A model generated the notes under the pieces. The model did not search any database. It saw only the letters and a program-made list of their open reading frames with translations, and had not been told where the DNA came from. This document shows positions 1 through 8,402 of a DNA stretch of 64,000 nucleotides, piece after piece. Origin of the DNA: Candidatus Dormiibacterota bacterium. Lineage in GTDB: Bacteria > Chloroflexota > Dormibacteria > Dormibacterales > Dormibacteraceae. The stretch is taken from assembly GCA_003169845.1 (NCBI GenBank), contig PNAG01000019.1:133069-197068 (forward strand), in the 5' to 3' direction. How positions within the stretch are numbered: the stretch's first letter is position 1; each line of letters opens with the position of its first letter. A program made the position numbers and the translations under genes.

Positions 1-558
1 GAGGCCGACCTGGTGGTCATCGGCTCGCGGGGCCTCTCGGACTGGCAGTCGTTGAGCATCCACAGCACCAGCCAAGAGCTGTTGTGCGGCCTTGACTGCC
101 CGGTGCTGATCGTGCGGGCCCGACCGATCGGAGCTGCCGTCAGGACACCGAGGATTGTGTTTGCGATCGCGAGTGGTGACGACCTGGGCAAAAATGTGCG
201 GGCAGCGGTCGCGATTGCGCCGTCGGAGACGTCGGTGATGGTCGTGCATATCGCACGGGCGGTCTTCAGCCTCCAGGGCTTCGCACACGTGGAGTCGAGT
301 GATGAGATCCGCGAAACAATCTCGCGAGCGTGCCGGCTGCTGGCAGATGGGGGCGTCCCGGTACACGGCATTGTCGCCCACGAGGGACCGGTCGCGCCAA
401 CCGTGGCCAAGATCGCCACGGACTGGAATGCCGACCTGATCCTGGTCGGATCGAGCCGCATGGGCGACATCGGGAGCCTGTTCCTAGGTCCGGTGTCGCA
501 CGACCTTCTTCACGGCACCGATCGGCCGGTTCTCACCGCCGAACGAGTGCGGGCATGA
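1..558 (+). CDS. Tandem universal stress protein (UspA family), 5'-truncated by window edge
   Basis: The reading frame is open from base 1, so the start lies outside the window; 185 residues remain. The first ~40 residues are the tail of one Usp domain (VVIGSRGLSDW, then CPVLIVRAR). Residues ~46-185 are a full second Usp domain starting RIVFAIA and ending with the nucleotide-loop signature VGSSRMGD...LGPVS and RPVLTAE. Tandem Usp proteins are cytoplasmic stress proteins that often bind ATP; the final G-S/T of the ATP motif is G-P here, so binding is uncertain. The stop overlaps the ATG of the CBS-BON gene (ATGA), implying co-translation; Usp and CBS proteins often pair as adenylate-responsive stress modules. 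Confidence 0.9.
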   Translation, partial: EADLVVIGSRGLSDWQSLSIHSTSQELLCGLDCPVLIVRARPIGAAVRTPRIVFAIASGDDLGKNVRAAVAIAPSETSVMVVHIARAVFSLQGFAHVESSDEIRETISRACRLLADGGVPVHGIVAHEGPVAPTVAKIATDWNADLILVGSSRMGDIGSLFLGPVSHDLLHGTDRPVLTAERVRA

Positions 559-1274
559 ACAGCCTTCCTCGCCACCGGACCGTTGCGGATGTGATGACAA
601 GTCGCGTGCACGTGGCCGGCCCGCTCGCCCCGTTCAAGCTTCTCGTGCGATTGATCGAGGAAAACCGGGTCAGCGCGATTCCAATCGTCGACCAGCGGGG
701 CGTTCCGGTCGGAATCGTTTCAGAGTCTGATCTGCTGCTCAAGGAGCGGCGCGCCGAGCTCGAATCTTCGCGCGACTTGCTGCACGTTCACAAGCGCCGC
801 CTCGAGCGGGCCAAGGCCGCAGGCACTGTTGCATCGGATTTGATGACGTGCCCCGCGATCACAGTCCCGTCCGATACCGGCCTTGGCGAGGCAGCACGCC
901 TGATGCAAGAGAGGAATGTCCGCCGGCTTGTGGTGGTCGACCAACGCGGCCGGATCGCCGGCATCGTGAGCCGCAGCGACCTGCTGCAGGTTTACCTTCG
1001 CTCCGACGAGGAGCTGCGTGAGGAAATAGCGGGCAAGTTGATCCCCGCGGTTCTGATGCCGCCGGACGACGCGGTTGACGTCGAAGTCAGCTGGAACGTT
1101 GCCACTCTTTCTGGTCAGGTCGACCGGAAAAGCGATGCGGACATCTTGACTCGCATGACGAAGGAGCTCGACGGTGTCGTTGCGGTGGTCGATCGACTCA
1201 GCTATCGCTGGGACGACACCGACAGCGCACCGATTCGGCCGGTCTCACTCGAGCGCTCCTTCAGATCCATCTAG
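555..1274 (+). CDS. CBS-pair and BON domain protein
   Basis: 239 residues. Two CBS motifs (about residues 10-60, ending VGIVSESDLL, and 92-146, ending AGIVSRSDLL) are joined by a charged helical linker, and a BON domain follows (about 150-219, VSWNVATLSGQV). CBS pairs bind adenine nucleotides; BON domains are thought to bind membranes or hydrophobic ligands. The ATG at 555 overlaps the Usp stop codon, which fixes the start and implies translational coupling. CBS-BON proteins are common soluble stress or energy sensors; no effector domain is present, so the target is unknown. Confidence 0.9.
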   Translation: MNSLPRHRTVADVMTSRVHVAGPLAPFKLLVRLIEENRVSAIPIVDQRGVPVGIVSESDLLLKERRAELESSRDLLHVHKRRLERAKAAGTVASDLMTCPAITVPSDTGLGEAARLMQERNVRRLVVVDQRGRIAGIVSRSDLLQVYLRSDEELREEIAGKLIPAVLMPPDDAVDVEVSWNVATLSGQVDRKSDADILTRMTKELDGVVAVVDRLSYRWDDTDSAPIRPVSLERSFRSI

Positions 1275-1420
1275 GTCGAGAGCCCGCTCCGAGCTGCGTT
1301 CTGTCCCGAAACCAATGGGACCTTCGGCCCTCGAATGACTCTCCTATCAGGAACACCCTGGATGTCGGCGACACACCGGCGCCAGCTCAGTCCGTTTGCA
1401 GATCAAAAGAGGTATCAACC

Positions 1421-2512
1421 ATGAGAGCACTCGTATATCACGGCCCCGGACTGCGGTCCTGGGACGACGTACCCAACCCGACCATCCAGGCGCCGACCGA
1501 CGCCATCGTCAAGATCGACACCGCCACCATTTGCGGATCCGACCTGCACATCCTCAAAGGCGATGTGCCGGCCGTGAAGCCAGGCACCATCCTCGGCCAC
1601 GAGGCGGTTGGAACGATCGTCGAGACAGGCGCAGCCGTCACCAAGTTCCAGATTGGCGACCATGTCCTTGTTTCGTGTATCACCTCGTGTGGCAGCTGCC
1701 GATTCTGCAAGGAGGCTCGCTACGGCCAGTGCACCGGCGGGGGTGGCTGGATCTTCGGCCACCTGATCAATGGGCTGCAGGCGGATTACGCTCGCGTCCC
1801 GTTCGCGGACAACTCGCTGTACAAGGTTCCCTCCGGGCTCACCGATGATCAGGTCCTGTTCCTGTCCGACATCCTTCCGACTTCCTTCGAGGTCGGCGTC
1901 CAGAACGGGCGCGTGCGACCAGGCGACACGGTTGCCATCGTCGGCGCGGGTCCGATCGGATTGTCGGCGGTCATGACAGCGAAGCTCTACACCCCAGCTC
2001 GGATCATCGTGATCGACCTTGACGACGGCCGGCTCGCGAAAGCGAAGGAGTTCGGCGCTGACGTCACGATCAACAACGGCCGCGAAGATGCGGTCAAGCG
2101 GGTTTTCGAGCTGACGGCTGGTCTGGGCGCCGACGTCGCCGTCGAGGCGGTCGGGATCCCGGCCACCTTCGAGCTCGCCGCGGAGCTGATCCGCGCTGGC
2201 GGAACGCTCGCCAACGTGGGCGTGCATGGCAAGCCCGCAACCCTTCACCTGGAGAAGCTCTGGATCAAGGACGTCACCATCACCACCGGGCTGGTCGACA
2301 CGCGCACGATCCCACAGCTGCTCTCGCTGATCGAGGGTGGCAGGCTCGACCCCACAGTGCTGGCCACCCATCGCTTCTCGATGGACTCGGCAATGGAGGC
2401 GTATGACGTGTTCAGCAACGCGGCGAAGACGCACGCGCTGAAGGTCGTTCTCACCGGCACTCCGGTCTCTGGCAACACGAAGTCGAAGGTTGCGGCAACA
2501 GCCTCGGCTTAA
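1421..2512 (+). CDS. Zinc-dependent medium-chain alcohol dehydrogenase
   Basis: 363 residues, the normal family length. Catalytic zinc ligands are visible at Cys38 (TICGSDLH) and His60-Glu61 (GHEAVG). The structural zinc loop is C90-x2-C93-x2-C96-x7-C104. A Rossmann motif GAGPIG lies near residue 175. The enzyme should oxidise an alcohol or reduce an aldehyde with NAD(P); motif wording resembles the threonine/formaldehyde-type branch but the substrate cannot be read from sequence. An AAAGAGG ribosome binding site (~1407-1413) supports the start. It is monocistronic, separated by 146 bases from the CBS gene and closed by a strong terminator. Confidence 0.92.
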   Translation: MRALVYHGPGLRSWDDVPNPTIQAPTDAIVKIDTATICGSDLHILKGDVPAVKPGTILGHEAVGTIVETGAAVTKFQIGDHVLVSCITSCGSCRFCKEARYGQCTGGGGWIFGHLINGLQADYARVPFADNSLYKVPSGLTDDQVLFLSDILPTSFEVGVQNGRVRPGDTVAIVGAGPIGLSAVMTAKLYTPARIIVIDLDDGRLAKAKEFGADVTINNGREDAVKRVFELTAGLGADVAVEAVGIPATFELAAELIRAGGTLANVGVHGKPATLHLEKLWIKDVTITTGLVDTRTIPQLLSLIEGGRLDPTVLATHRFSMDSAMEAYDVFSNAAKTHALKVVLTGTPVSGNTKSKVAATASA

Positions 2513-2519
2513 ATCGACG

Positions 2520-2556
2520 CCGGACGGGGCCGCGGCCCCGTCCGGTTCTTTGTTTC
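2520..2556 (+). terminator. Intrinsic terminator after alcohol dehydrogenase
   Basis: A perfect 26-base palindrome (arms CCGGACGGGGCCG and its complement, 2520-2545) is followed by TTCTTTGTTT. It begins 7 bases after the dehydrogenase stop codon. Confidence 0.9.
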
Positions 2557-2649
2557 CGGATCGGTCCATGCGTCCCCTGGGCTTCAAGGCCTAACGGCAC
2601 TAATGTGCGCATCAGCTGGCGCCAACACTGATGAAGGCGACAGTGACGA

Positions 2650-2684
2650 TTGAGACCCTGGCGTCAGCCATTACGCTGGTACCC
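2650..2684 (+). promoter_or_regulatory. Candidate promoter for the VIT-family gene
   Basis: TTGAGA (2650-2655) and TACGCT (2672-2677) with a 16-base spacer place a transcription start next to the ATG at 2685. No ribosome binding site precedes that ATG, which would fit a leaderless message. Motif reading by eye only. Confidence 0.35.
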
Positions 2685-3392
2685 ATGAGCGGCCCGCGTG
2701 CGGTGGTCACCAAGGTCCGCCACCGGAGCCAGCGCGCCGGATGGTTGCGAGCTGCTGTCCTGGGCGCCAATGACGGAGTCGTTTCGGTGGCCAGCGTTGC
2801 GATCGGGGTGATTGCATCGGGGGCATCGACCCGTTTCGTGCTGACGGCTGCCATCGCCGCGCTCGTTGCGGGAGCGATGGCGATGGCCGCCGGCGAGTAC
2901 GTCTCCGTCAGCTCGCAGCGAGACACCGAGCGAGCCGATCTCAAGCAGGAGCGTGTCGAGCTCCAGGCGCATCCGGACGTTGAAAGGCAGGAATTGGCGG
3001 CCATCTACATCAGCCGCGGGCTTTCGACGGACCTCGCCGGCGAAGTCGCCGATGCGCTCACCGCTTCTGACGCACTCGGCGCCCATGCCCGCGACGAGCT
3101 TGGACTGGCTGCCATCCTGGCCCGTCCCGTTCAGGCGGCCGTCTACTCGGCCCTGAGTTTCACAGCAGGAGCGCTTCTGCCGATTTTCGCTTGCATCGTC
3201 GTGCCTGGTGGGGTTCGGACGCCGGCGGTAGTCGTGAGTGCTCTCCTGGCCCTGGTTGCGCTTGGGATTGCGGGGGCCCGTGCAGGCGGCGCGCCGATGC
3301 TGCGCGCAGCGCTCCGGGTTGGCGTGGGAGGCGGATTGGCAATGTCGGTCACCGCGGCGGTAGGTCACCTGGTCGGCGGGATCGCGCTTTAG
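2685..3392 (+). CDS. VIT1/CCC1 family Fe2+/Mn2+ transporter
   Basis: 235 residues from the ATG at 2685; an in-frame ATG at 2631 would add 18 unconserved residues. Family landmarks are clear: RAGWLRAAVLGANDGVVS at the first membrane helix, MAAGEYVSVSSQRDTERADL after the second, then a cytosolic segment with repeated Glu/His (ERQELAAIYISRGLS, HARDELGL) that in this family binds metal, and three more hydrophobic helices. Plant VIT1 and yeast CCC1 load iron or manganese into vacuoles; bacterial relatives are inner-membrane proteins, probably for metal efflux. The gene stands alone after a terminator. Confidence 0.88.
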   Translation: MSGPRAVVTKVRHRSQRAGWLRAAVLGANDGVVSVASVAIGVIASGASTRFVLTAAIAALVAGAMAMAAGEYVSVSSQRDTERADLKQERVELQAHPDVERQELAAIYISRGLSTDLAGEVADALTASDALGAHARDELGLAAILARPVQAAVYSALSFTAGALLPIFACIVVPGGVRTPAVVVSALLALVALGIAGARAGGAPMLRAALRVGVGGGLAMSVTAAVGHLVGGIAL

Positions 3393-3485
3393 CGACGCTG
3401 ATTCAACCGGCGTCGATTCCGAAGCCGGCCATTCGTCGTCTTCATGAAAGGCCGATCAAGGCTTGAAACCTCTGGAGGCGAGCGA

Positions 3486-3767
3486 ATGGCACAAGGAAAG
3501 GTACAGACGAAACACCCGCTGGGCAAGAGCAACAAGCCCATCGACAGGCGCGATTACGAGACGTTCAAGGCCGCCATCCTCTCTGCTCTCCGGCGCCAGG
3601 AGCTCACTCACGCAGAGCTGCTGAACGAGCTCAGCAGGAGCTTGAAAGGCAAGTTTTCGGGCAACGTTGGCTGGCATGTAATGGTCGTGAAGCTCGACCT
3701 AGAAGCTAGAAAGGTCATCGAAAGGACCTCCTCCAGCCCACAAAAATACCGGCTGAAACCGCGGTGA
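3486..3767 (+). CDS. Small winged-helix-like protein of unknown function
   Basis: 93 residues from ATG 3486, with TGGAGGCGAG upstream as ribosome binding site. It is basic at both ends, with a helical centre (YETFKAAILSALRRQELTH, AELLNELSRSLKG) and a final strand-like part (KVIERTSSSPQKYRLK). This helix-helix-wing pattern resembles the winged-helix folds of small DNA-binding proteins, but I recognise no named family with certainty. Its stop codon overlaps the GTG of the next gene, so the two are translationally coupled. Confidence 0.7.
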   Translation: MAQGKVQTKHPLGKSNKPIDRRDYETFKAAILSALRRQELTHAELLNELSRSLKGKFSGNVGWHVMVVKLDLEARKVIERTSSSPQKYRLKPR

Positions 3768-4429
3768 CCCCCGATCCGAAGGCGGGCAAGCTGCAGATCC
3801 TCGCCACCGAGCACTGGAGCCTGCTCGCGACCCGTTCGCTGACCTACAGGGAATCCCTGGGCCGCGTGAACGTGTTCCTTGCCATCCTGTCCGGTGGGGT
3901 CATCGCCCTGGCGCTCGTAGCGCAGGCCGACCGCTTTGGCACGACCTTCATCGCGATCGCCGTTCTCACCCTCCTGGTGGTCCTGTTCGCGGGCATCGCC
4001 ACCATCGCCCGCCTCATGCAACTCAATCGCGACGACTACCGGTGGGTGGTCGGCATGAACAGGCTTCGACACGGGTACCTGGAGCTGCATCCCAAGCTGG
4101 AACCGAATTTCATCACCAGCCCTCATGACGACGTGCCGGGCGCGCTGCGGACATTGGGAATCGACATCACCGCGAGTCGAGGGTTGGGCTCGGCTTTTCA
4201 CGTTTTCCAGACCTTGCCGGGCATGCTCTCGGTGATCGTCGCGGCAGTCGCCGGCGCGATTGGAGCTCTGGCCGCTCTCACGACCGGCATTCCGTCCCTG
4301 GGCGTGGTGCTGGCGGCCGCCGGCACGTTCGTGGTCGCGGTACTCGTGATGGGGATCTGGGGTTCACGATCTTTTGGCGGTCGCAGGGACCCGAGCCTCG
4401 AGCCGCGTTTCCCTTCGCCGAAGACTTAG
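3764..4429 (+). CDS. Four-helix membrane protein, coupled to upstream small protein
   Basis: 221 residues, GTG start overlapping the upstream stop. Two hydrophobic pairs are visible: about residues 35-85 ([20 protein letters not shown], then [20 protein letters not shown]) and 155-205. Between them lies a polar loop ([20 protein letters not shown]). The N-terminal [18 protein letters not shown] resembles a recurrent uncharacterised membrane family. The two-plus-two helix layout is loosely like SLATT-type membrane effectors, which is only an analogy. Function unknown. Confidence 0.75.
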   Translation: MTPDPKAGKLQILATEHWSLLATRSLTYRESLGRVNVFLAILSGGVIALALVAQADRFGTTFIAIAVLTLLVVLFAGIATIARLMQLNRDDYRWVVGMNRLRHGYLELHPKLEPNFITSPHDDVPGALRTLGIDITASRGLGSAFHVFQTLPGMLSVIVAAVAGAIGALAALTTGIPSLGVVLAAAGTFVVAVLVMGIWGSRSFGGRRDPSLEPRFPSPKT

Positions 4430-4461
4430 TTCGCAGTTACCCTTTGCGTCTAGACCTAAGT

Positions 4462-4481
4462 CGGCCGCCCAAAGGCGGCCG
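4462..4481 (+). other. Short hairpin between membrane protein and trpB2
   Basis: CGGCCGCC / GGCGGCCG form an 8-bp stem with a CAAA loop. No T-run follows, so it is at best a weak terminator or a 5'-leader structure of the downstream gene, whose start is 31 bases away. Confidence 0.4.
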
Positions 4482-4511
4482 CTGCCGACGAGAGGGTTCA
4501 GGAGGGGTGGA

Positions 4512-5879
4512 ATGGCGAAAAAGTTCCTGCTCAGCGAGAGCGACATACCTGAGCGTTGGTACAACATCCTGCCGGACCTTCCGGCACCCCCGTTTCCTTA
4601 CCTCCACCCGGGCACGCTTCAGCCCATGGGCCCGGCCGACCTGGCCCCGATCTTCCCCCAGGCGATCATCGCCCAGGAGGTCTCTGCCGAGCCCTGGATT
4701 GAGATCCCGGAAGAGGTCCGAGACATCTATCGCATCTGGCGCCCGAGCCCGCTGTACCGGGCCGACCGGCTCGAGAAGGCGCTGGACACGCCGGCGCACA
4801 TCTACTTCAAGTACGAGGGGGTTTCGCCGGCCGGCTCGCACAAGCCGAACACGGCCGTCCCGCAGGCCTACTACAACTCCAAGGAAGGCGTCAAACGCCT
4901 GACGACCGAGACCGGTGCCGGGCAGTGGGGATCGGCGCTGTCGTTCGCGGGAGCCCTGTTCGGTCTCGAGGTGACCGTGTACATGGTCAAGGTGTCGTAC
5001 GAGCAGAAGCCATATCGCAGGGCGATGATGGAAACCTGGGGCGCCACGGTGCACGCCTCGCCGACCAACCTCACCAACGCCGGACGCGGGATCCTCGCGG
5101 ACGATCCCGACTCGCCGGGCAGCCTCGGAATCGCCATCTCGGAAGCGGTTGAGGACGCGGCCACGCACGACGATGCGAAGTACTCGTTGGGCTCTGTCGT
5201 CAACCATGTCCTCCTCCACCAGACGGTGATCGGTCTAGAGGCCAAAAAGCAGATGGAGATGGCCGGGGAGTATCCGGATGTGGTGATCGCCTGCGTCGGC
5301 GGGGGCTCGAACTTTGCCGGCCTGACGTATCCCTTCATCGGCGACAAGCTGAAGGGTCGCCACCCCGCAACCCGTTTCATCGCCGCGGAACCGGCCGCAT
5401 GCCCAACCCTCACGCGAGGCGTTTACGCGTACGACTTCGGCGATGCCGTGGGCCTCGGCCCGGTCGTGAAGATGTTCACGCTCGGCCACAGCTTTGTGCC
5501 CGACCGGATCCACTCAGGCGGCCTCCGCTACCACGGCGACGCGCCGTCCCTCTGCCTTCTCGTCGACAAGAAGGTGGTCGAGGCTCGCGCCTACAAGCAG
5601 AATGAATGCTTCGCGGAGGCGGTGCGGTTTGCACGGTCCGAGGGCTTCCTGCCCGCTCCCGAATCCGCGCACGCCCTGCGAGCGGTGGCCCAGGAAGCCG
5701 CCGCCGCGCGTGAAGCCGGCGAAGCCAGGACCATCCTTTTCGGGTTGTCGGGACACGGCCACTTCGACATGTCGGCGTACGACGCCTACTTCGCCGGCAA
5801 GCTGGAGGACGTCGAGCTGTCCCAGTCGAGGATTGACGCGGCGATCGAAGAGCTTCCCCGAGTCCCGGCGATGTCCTAG
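4512..5879 (+). CDS. TrpB2-type PLP-dependent tryptophan synthase beta-like protein
   Basis: 455 residues from ATG 4512, supported by GGAGGGG at 4501-4507; longer in-frame starts add unconserved residues. The PLP lysine is Lys111 in [10 protein letters not shown] and the phosphate-binding loop is [10 protein letters not shown] (~258-267). The extended N-terminus ([20 protein letters not shown]) and the [14 protein letters not shown] region are typical of TrpB2, the stand-alone branch that makes tryptophan from indole and serine or salvages indole. No trpA or other trp gene is nearby, consistent with TrpB2. TrpB2-like proteins may also have unrelated serine or threonine substrates. Confidence 0.88.
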   Translation: MAKKFLLSESDIPERWYNILPDLPAPPFPYLHPGTLQPMGPADLAPIFPQAIIAQEVSAEPWIEIPEEVRDIYRIWRPSPLYRADRLEKALDTPAHIYFKYEGVSPAGSHKPNTAVPQAYYNSKEGVKRLTTETGAGQWGSALSFAGALFGLEVTVYMVKVSYEQKPYRRAMMETWGATVHASPTNLTNAGRGILADDPDSPGSLGIAISEAVEDAATHDDAKYSLGSVVNHVLLHQTVIGLEAKKQMEMAGEYPDVVIACVGGGSNFAGLTYPFIGDKLKGRHPATRFIAAEPAACPTLTRGVYAYDFGDAVGLGPVVKMFTLGHSFVPDRIHSGGLRYHGDAPSLCLLVDKKVVEARAYKQNECFAEAVRFARSEGFLPAPESAHALRAVAQEAAAAREAGEARTILFGLSGHGHFDMSAYDAYFAGKLEDVELSQSRIDAAIEELPRVPAMS

Positions 5880-5991
5880 CAATCAGCGAGGCACCGACGC
5901 CACCACTCTCTATACGAGCGACGACGGCGGGACGACCTGGCACGCGCTGGATCTCAGCTCGCTGGCCAACGGCCCGGTTGAGCCGCGCTAG
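5878..5991 (+). pseudogene. Remnant of an Asp-box (BNR repeat) protein C-terminus
   Basis: In frame 1 the bases after the trpB2 stop read TLYTSDDGGTTWHALDLSS and then NGPVEPR and a stop. SDDGGTTW is a textbook Asp-box (S-x-D-x-G-x-x-W) of BNR/sialidase-type propellers. No start codon or earlier repeats are present because the frame enters from inside trpB2. This looks like the 3' scar of a deleted propeller gene, overlapping the DUF5612 stop by 4 bases. Confidence 0.5.
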
Positions 5992-6647
5992 AAGCGGCGA
6001 CCCCGGACGTGTTCGATCGAAAAGCTCGCCGTGTCGGCGATCAGCATCACCGCCATCACGCCGGCTTCGACCGGGTCGCTGACGACCACGTCGGCTGCAT
6101 CTGGCACGGACCCGGCCATGCTGGTGCACACCACGAGGATCCCCGCCTCTTTGATCTCGCGCACGGCGGTGGTGATGTCGCCGCCCATCAGCGCTCCCGC
6201 CAGCACGAGCGCTCGCGCGCGATGCAGGCGTGCGACTGCCCGCACCGCCTGGGCCAGCTGGTCCTCTCCGACCAGCGGGATCGTGTCGACCGAGATCCGC
6301 TCGCCGCGGATGTTGTGCCGGTCCGCTTCCGAGACCGCGCCCTGGGCGACCATGCCGACCTGCGCGCCGCCACCGATCACGATCACGCGCTTGCCGTAGA
6401 TGCGCTGAAACGTCGGCACGCGGCTCACCTTCGTTATCCCCTGCAGGCCCACCAGGTCCTCCACCAGCCTCGCCTCGTCCCCGACGCCTGTGACCTCGAG
6501 CTGAAGCTCGGCCGAGTCTGCCGAAGATCCACCGGCGATATACGTGATGTTCGCGCCGTGCTTGAAGATCGCCTCCGAGATCCGGTACAGCATGCCCGGT
6601 TCGTCGCGTGTCGACACCAGCAGCCCAAGGACCTCGTCGTCTGGCAT
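5988..6647 (-). CDS. ACT domain plus DUF5612 protein
   Basis: 219 residues. Residues ~5-75 are an ACT-type ligand-binding domain (LGLLVSTRDEPGMLYRIS, GANITYIAGGSS). The rest carries VIVIGGGAQVGMVAQGAVSEA and a Rossmann-like layout ending MAGSVPDAADVVVSDPVEAG, which matches the DUF5612 family as I know it. ACT domains usually sense amino acids. The gene is convergent with trpB2 and divergent from the cyclase gene (26 bases between starts). Role unknown; an amino-acid-responsive regulator or enzyme is a reasonable inference. Confidence 0.8.
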   Translation of the reverse strand: MPDDEVLGLLVSTRDEPGMLYRISEAIFKHGANITYIAGGSSADSAELQLEVTGVGDEARLVEDLVGLQGITKVSRVPTFQRIYGKRVIVIGGGAQVGMVAQGAVSEADRHNIRGERISVDTIPLVGEDQLAQAVRAVARLHRARALVLAGALMGGDITTAVREIKEAGILVVCTSMAGSVPDAADVVVSDPVEAGVMAVMLIADTASFSIEHVRGRRF

Positions 6648-6673
6648 TCGGAGAAGATTAAGCTCCCGGTGCT

Positions 6674-7453
6674 ATGAGATTCCTCGACCTCACGCAGGAC
6701 TTCTCGCTACACACGCCGGCGTTCGCGGGCTACCCGGGTCCGGCCATCCGGTGGATCAAGCACCTCGCTTTTGACAGGGCAGGCGGCCAGGAGATCACGA
6801 TGACGCTGCACGTCAGCACTCACCTGGACGCGCCCGCGCACTTCATGACGCGCGGCAAGTTCATCGGGGACCTGACCCTCAACTTCCTGGTCGGTCCGGC
6901 GTGCGTGGTCGACCTGGAGCGGATGGGCGTCGGAGATTACGACCTGTACGGCCCTGAACATTTCGAGCGCTGGGAGAAGGACACCGGGCACCGGATCGAG
7001 CGAGGCGACATCCTCGTCATCCACACCGGCTATCACAGGTACTACCCGGAGAACTGGACGGACCGTTTGCAGGCGGACGAGACCAGGTACTTCATCCGCC
7101 ACCCGGGACCGACCCGCGCTTTCGCCGAATGGGTCTTGAACCGCGGCGTCCGCTGGATCGCCGTCGACGCCGGCAGCGCGGACCATCCCATGAACACCGT
7201 CATCCGGCGCATCCGCGCGGACGAGGCCGAGGAGGCGGAGAAGAAGCTGGGCCGCAGCCTGGATGAGGTCTTTCCGAAAGCCGACTACCAGGTCATGCAC
7301 ACGCTGCTCTTCCCCCACGACATCATTCACATCGAGAACCTGGGCGGACAGATCGACGAGGTGCTGGACCAGAAGATCCAGTTCGGCTGCTTCCCGTGGC
7401 GTTTCCAGGGCGGCGAGGCCGCCCTCTGCCGCGCCGTGGCGATGGTGGAGTAG
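6674..7453 (+). CDS. Cyclase-family (kynurenine formamidase-like) metal hydrolase
   Basis: 259 residues. The family metal/catalytic motif H-x3-H-x-D-x3-H is present as HVSTHLDAPAHF (His46, His50, Asp52, His56). A second conserved stretch is VDAGSADHPMNT, and HTLLFPHDIIHIENL is near the end. Members hydrolyse amide bonds (N-formylkynurenine, isatin) or carry out related cyclisation/decyclisation. The gene is followed, across a fold-back element, by molybdenum hydroxylase genes, so its substrate may belong to the same nitrogen-heterocycle route; that link is inference. Confidence 0.85.
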   Translation: MRFLDLTQDFSLHTPAFAGYPGPAIRWIKHLAFDRAGGQEITMTLHVSTHLDAPAHFMTRGKFIGDLTLNFLVGPACVVDLERMGVGDYDLYGPEHFERWEKDTGHRIERGDILVIHTGYHRYYPENWTDRLQADETRYFIRHPGPTRAFAEWVLNRGVRWIAVDAGSADHPMNTVIRRIRADEAEEAEKKLGRSLDEVFPKADYQVMHTLLFPHDIIHIENLGGQIDEVLDQKIQFGCFPWRFQGGEAALCRAVAMVE

Positions 7454-7641
7454 TGCGTCTGGAAACGCGCTCGCCAATGCATCGGCCTAGACGGCCGGGC
7501 GCCTGCGGCGCGAAAGCCGGCGTCGCCTCCTGCGCGCGCTCGGTCGTGCATTTACGCAATGCACTCCCTCACGTGCTCGTCGGCTCCTTGGCTCCGGCCG
7601 CCGATGCCGCGCCTTGGCAAGCCGGTTCCCAGACACACTAC
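7450..7641. repeat. Fold-back (inverted-repeat) element filling the cyclase-coxM junction
   Basis: Arms of ~38-46 bases face each other: GTAGTGCGTCTGGAAAC at 7450 matches the complement of the stretch ending at 7641 (GTAGTGTGTCTGGGAAC), and similarity continues through GCCAA and ATCGG. The centre holds a smaller hairpin GTGCA-tttacgcaa-TGCAC (~7545-7563). The left arm contains the cyclase stop codon and the right arm ends 8 bases before the coxM start. Confidence 0.65.
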
Positions 7642-7649
7642 TCAGACGA

Positions 7650-8402
7650 GTGAAGCCGCCGCCGTTCGAGTACCACGCGCCGGCCACCGTCGATGAGGCG
7701 TGCGCGCTCCTCGCCTCATTGGAGGACGCGAAGGTGCTCGCGGGCGGCCAGTCGCTGGTTCCGCTCCTCAACTTTCGCCTCGCCCGCCCCGCCCACATCG
7801 TCGACATCAATCGCATCACTGCCCTGGATCGGATCTATGAGCGAGATGGCGGCGTTGCGATTCAGGCGCTCGCCCGCCAGGCCGCAGTCGAGGACTCGGA
7901 ACCCGTCGCCCGGGTGTGCCCGCTGCTGACCGCGGCGGTGCGCCTGGTCGCCCATCGCGTGATCCGGAACCGCGGGACGCTGTGCGGCAGCCTTGCCCAC
8001 GCGGATCCCGCTTCGGAGCTGCCGGCGGTCGTGCTCGTGCTCGGCGGCCACGTGATCGCGCGCTCCTCGCGCGGTGAGCGCCTGATCGAGGCCGGTCAGC
8101 TGTTTCAGGGCGTGATGGAGACGGCGCTGGCGCCGGACGAGCTGCTCGTCGAAGCCTGGTTTCCGTCCTCGCCCCAACCCTTCGCAGTGATCGAGGAGTC
8201 GCGGCGTCATGGCGACTTTGCGCTGGCGGGCGTGGTGCGGGCCGCTGGCCGGCTGGCCTTGTTCGGCGTGGCGCCCACCCCGGTCCTGGCCGATCCGCGC
8301 GATCCATTGCAGGGGCTTCAGCCCAGCGGCGACCTGGAAGCCACGGCTGAGTTCCGCCTGCACCTGGTTCGTGTCCTGACCGAGAAGGCATTCGCCGCAT
8401 GA
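7650..8402 (+). CDS. Molybdenum hydroxylase FAD-binding subunit (CoxM type)
   Basis: 250 residues from GTG 7650; the ATG at 7614 lies in the fold-back repeat and adds unconserved residues before the family N-terminus KPPPFEYHAP. FAD-binding signatures are AGGQSLVPLLNFRLARP and RNRGTLCGSLAHADPASELPA. This medium subunit passes electrons from the Mo/Fe-S subunits to an acceptor. It is slightly shorter than usual (~280-290). It overlaps the next gene by ATGA, giving the order medium-small-large as in cox-like operons. Context (barbiturase-type enzyme, cytosine deaminase homologue) suggests a pyrimidine substrate. Confidence 0.9.
   Translation: MKPPPFEYHAPATVDEACALLASLEDAKVLAGGQSLVPLLNFRLARPAHIVDINRITALDRIYERDGGVAIQALARQAAVEDSEPVARVCPLLTAAVRLVAHRVIRNRGTLCGSLAHADPASELPAVVLVLGGHVIARSSRGERLIEAGQLFQGVMETALAPDELLVEAWFPSSPQPFAVIEESRRHGDFALAGVVRAAGRLALFGVAPTPVLADPRDPLQGLQPSGDLEATAEFRLHLVRVLTEKAFAA

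Noticed and set aside
1415-2587. 390-residue minus-strand frame opposite the alcohol dehydrogenase
   Set aside because: Antisense shadow; the plus-strand protein has all zinc and NAD motifs.
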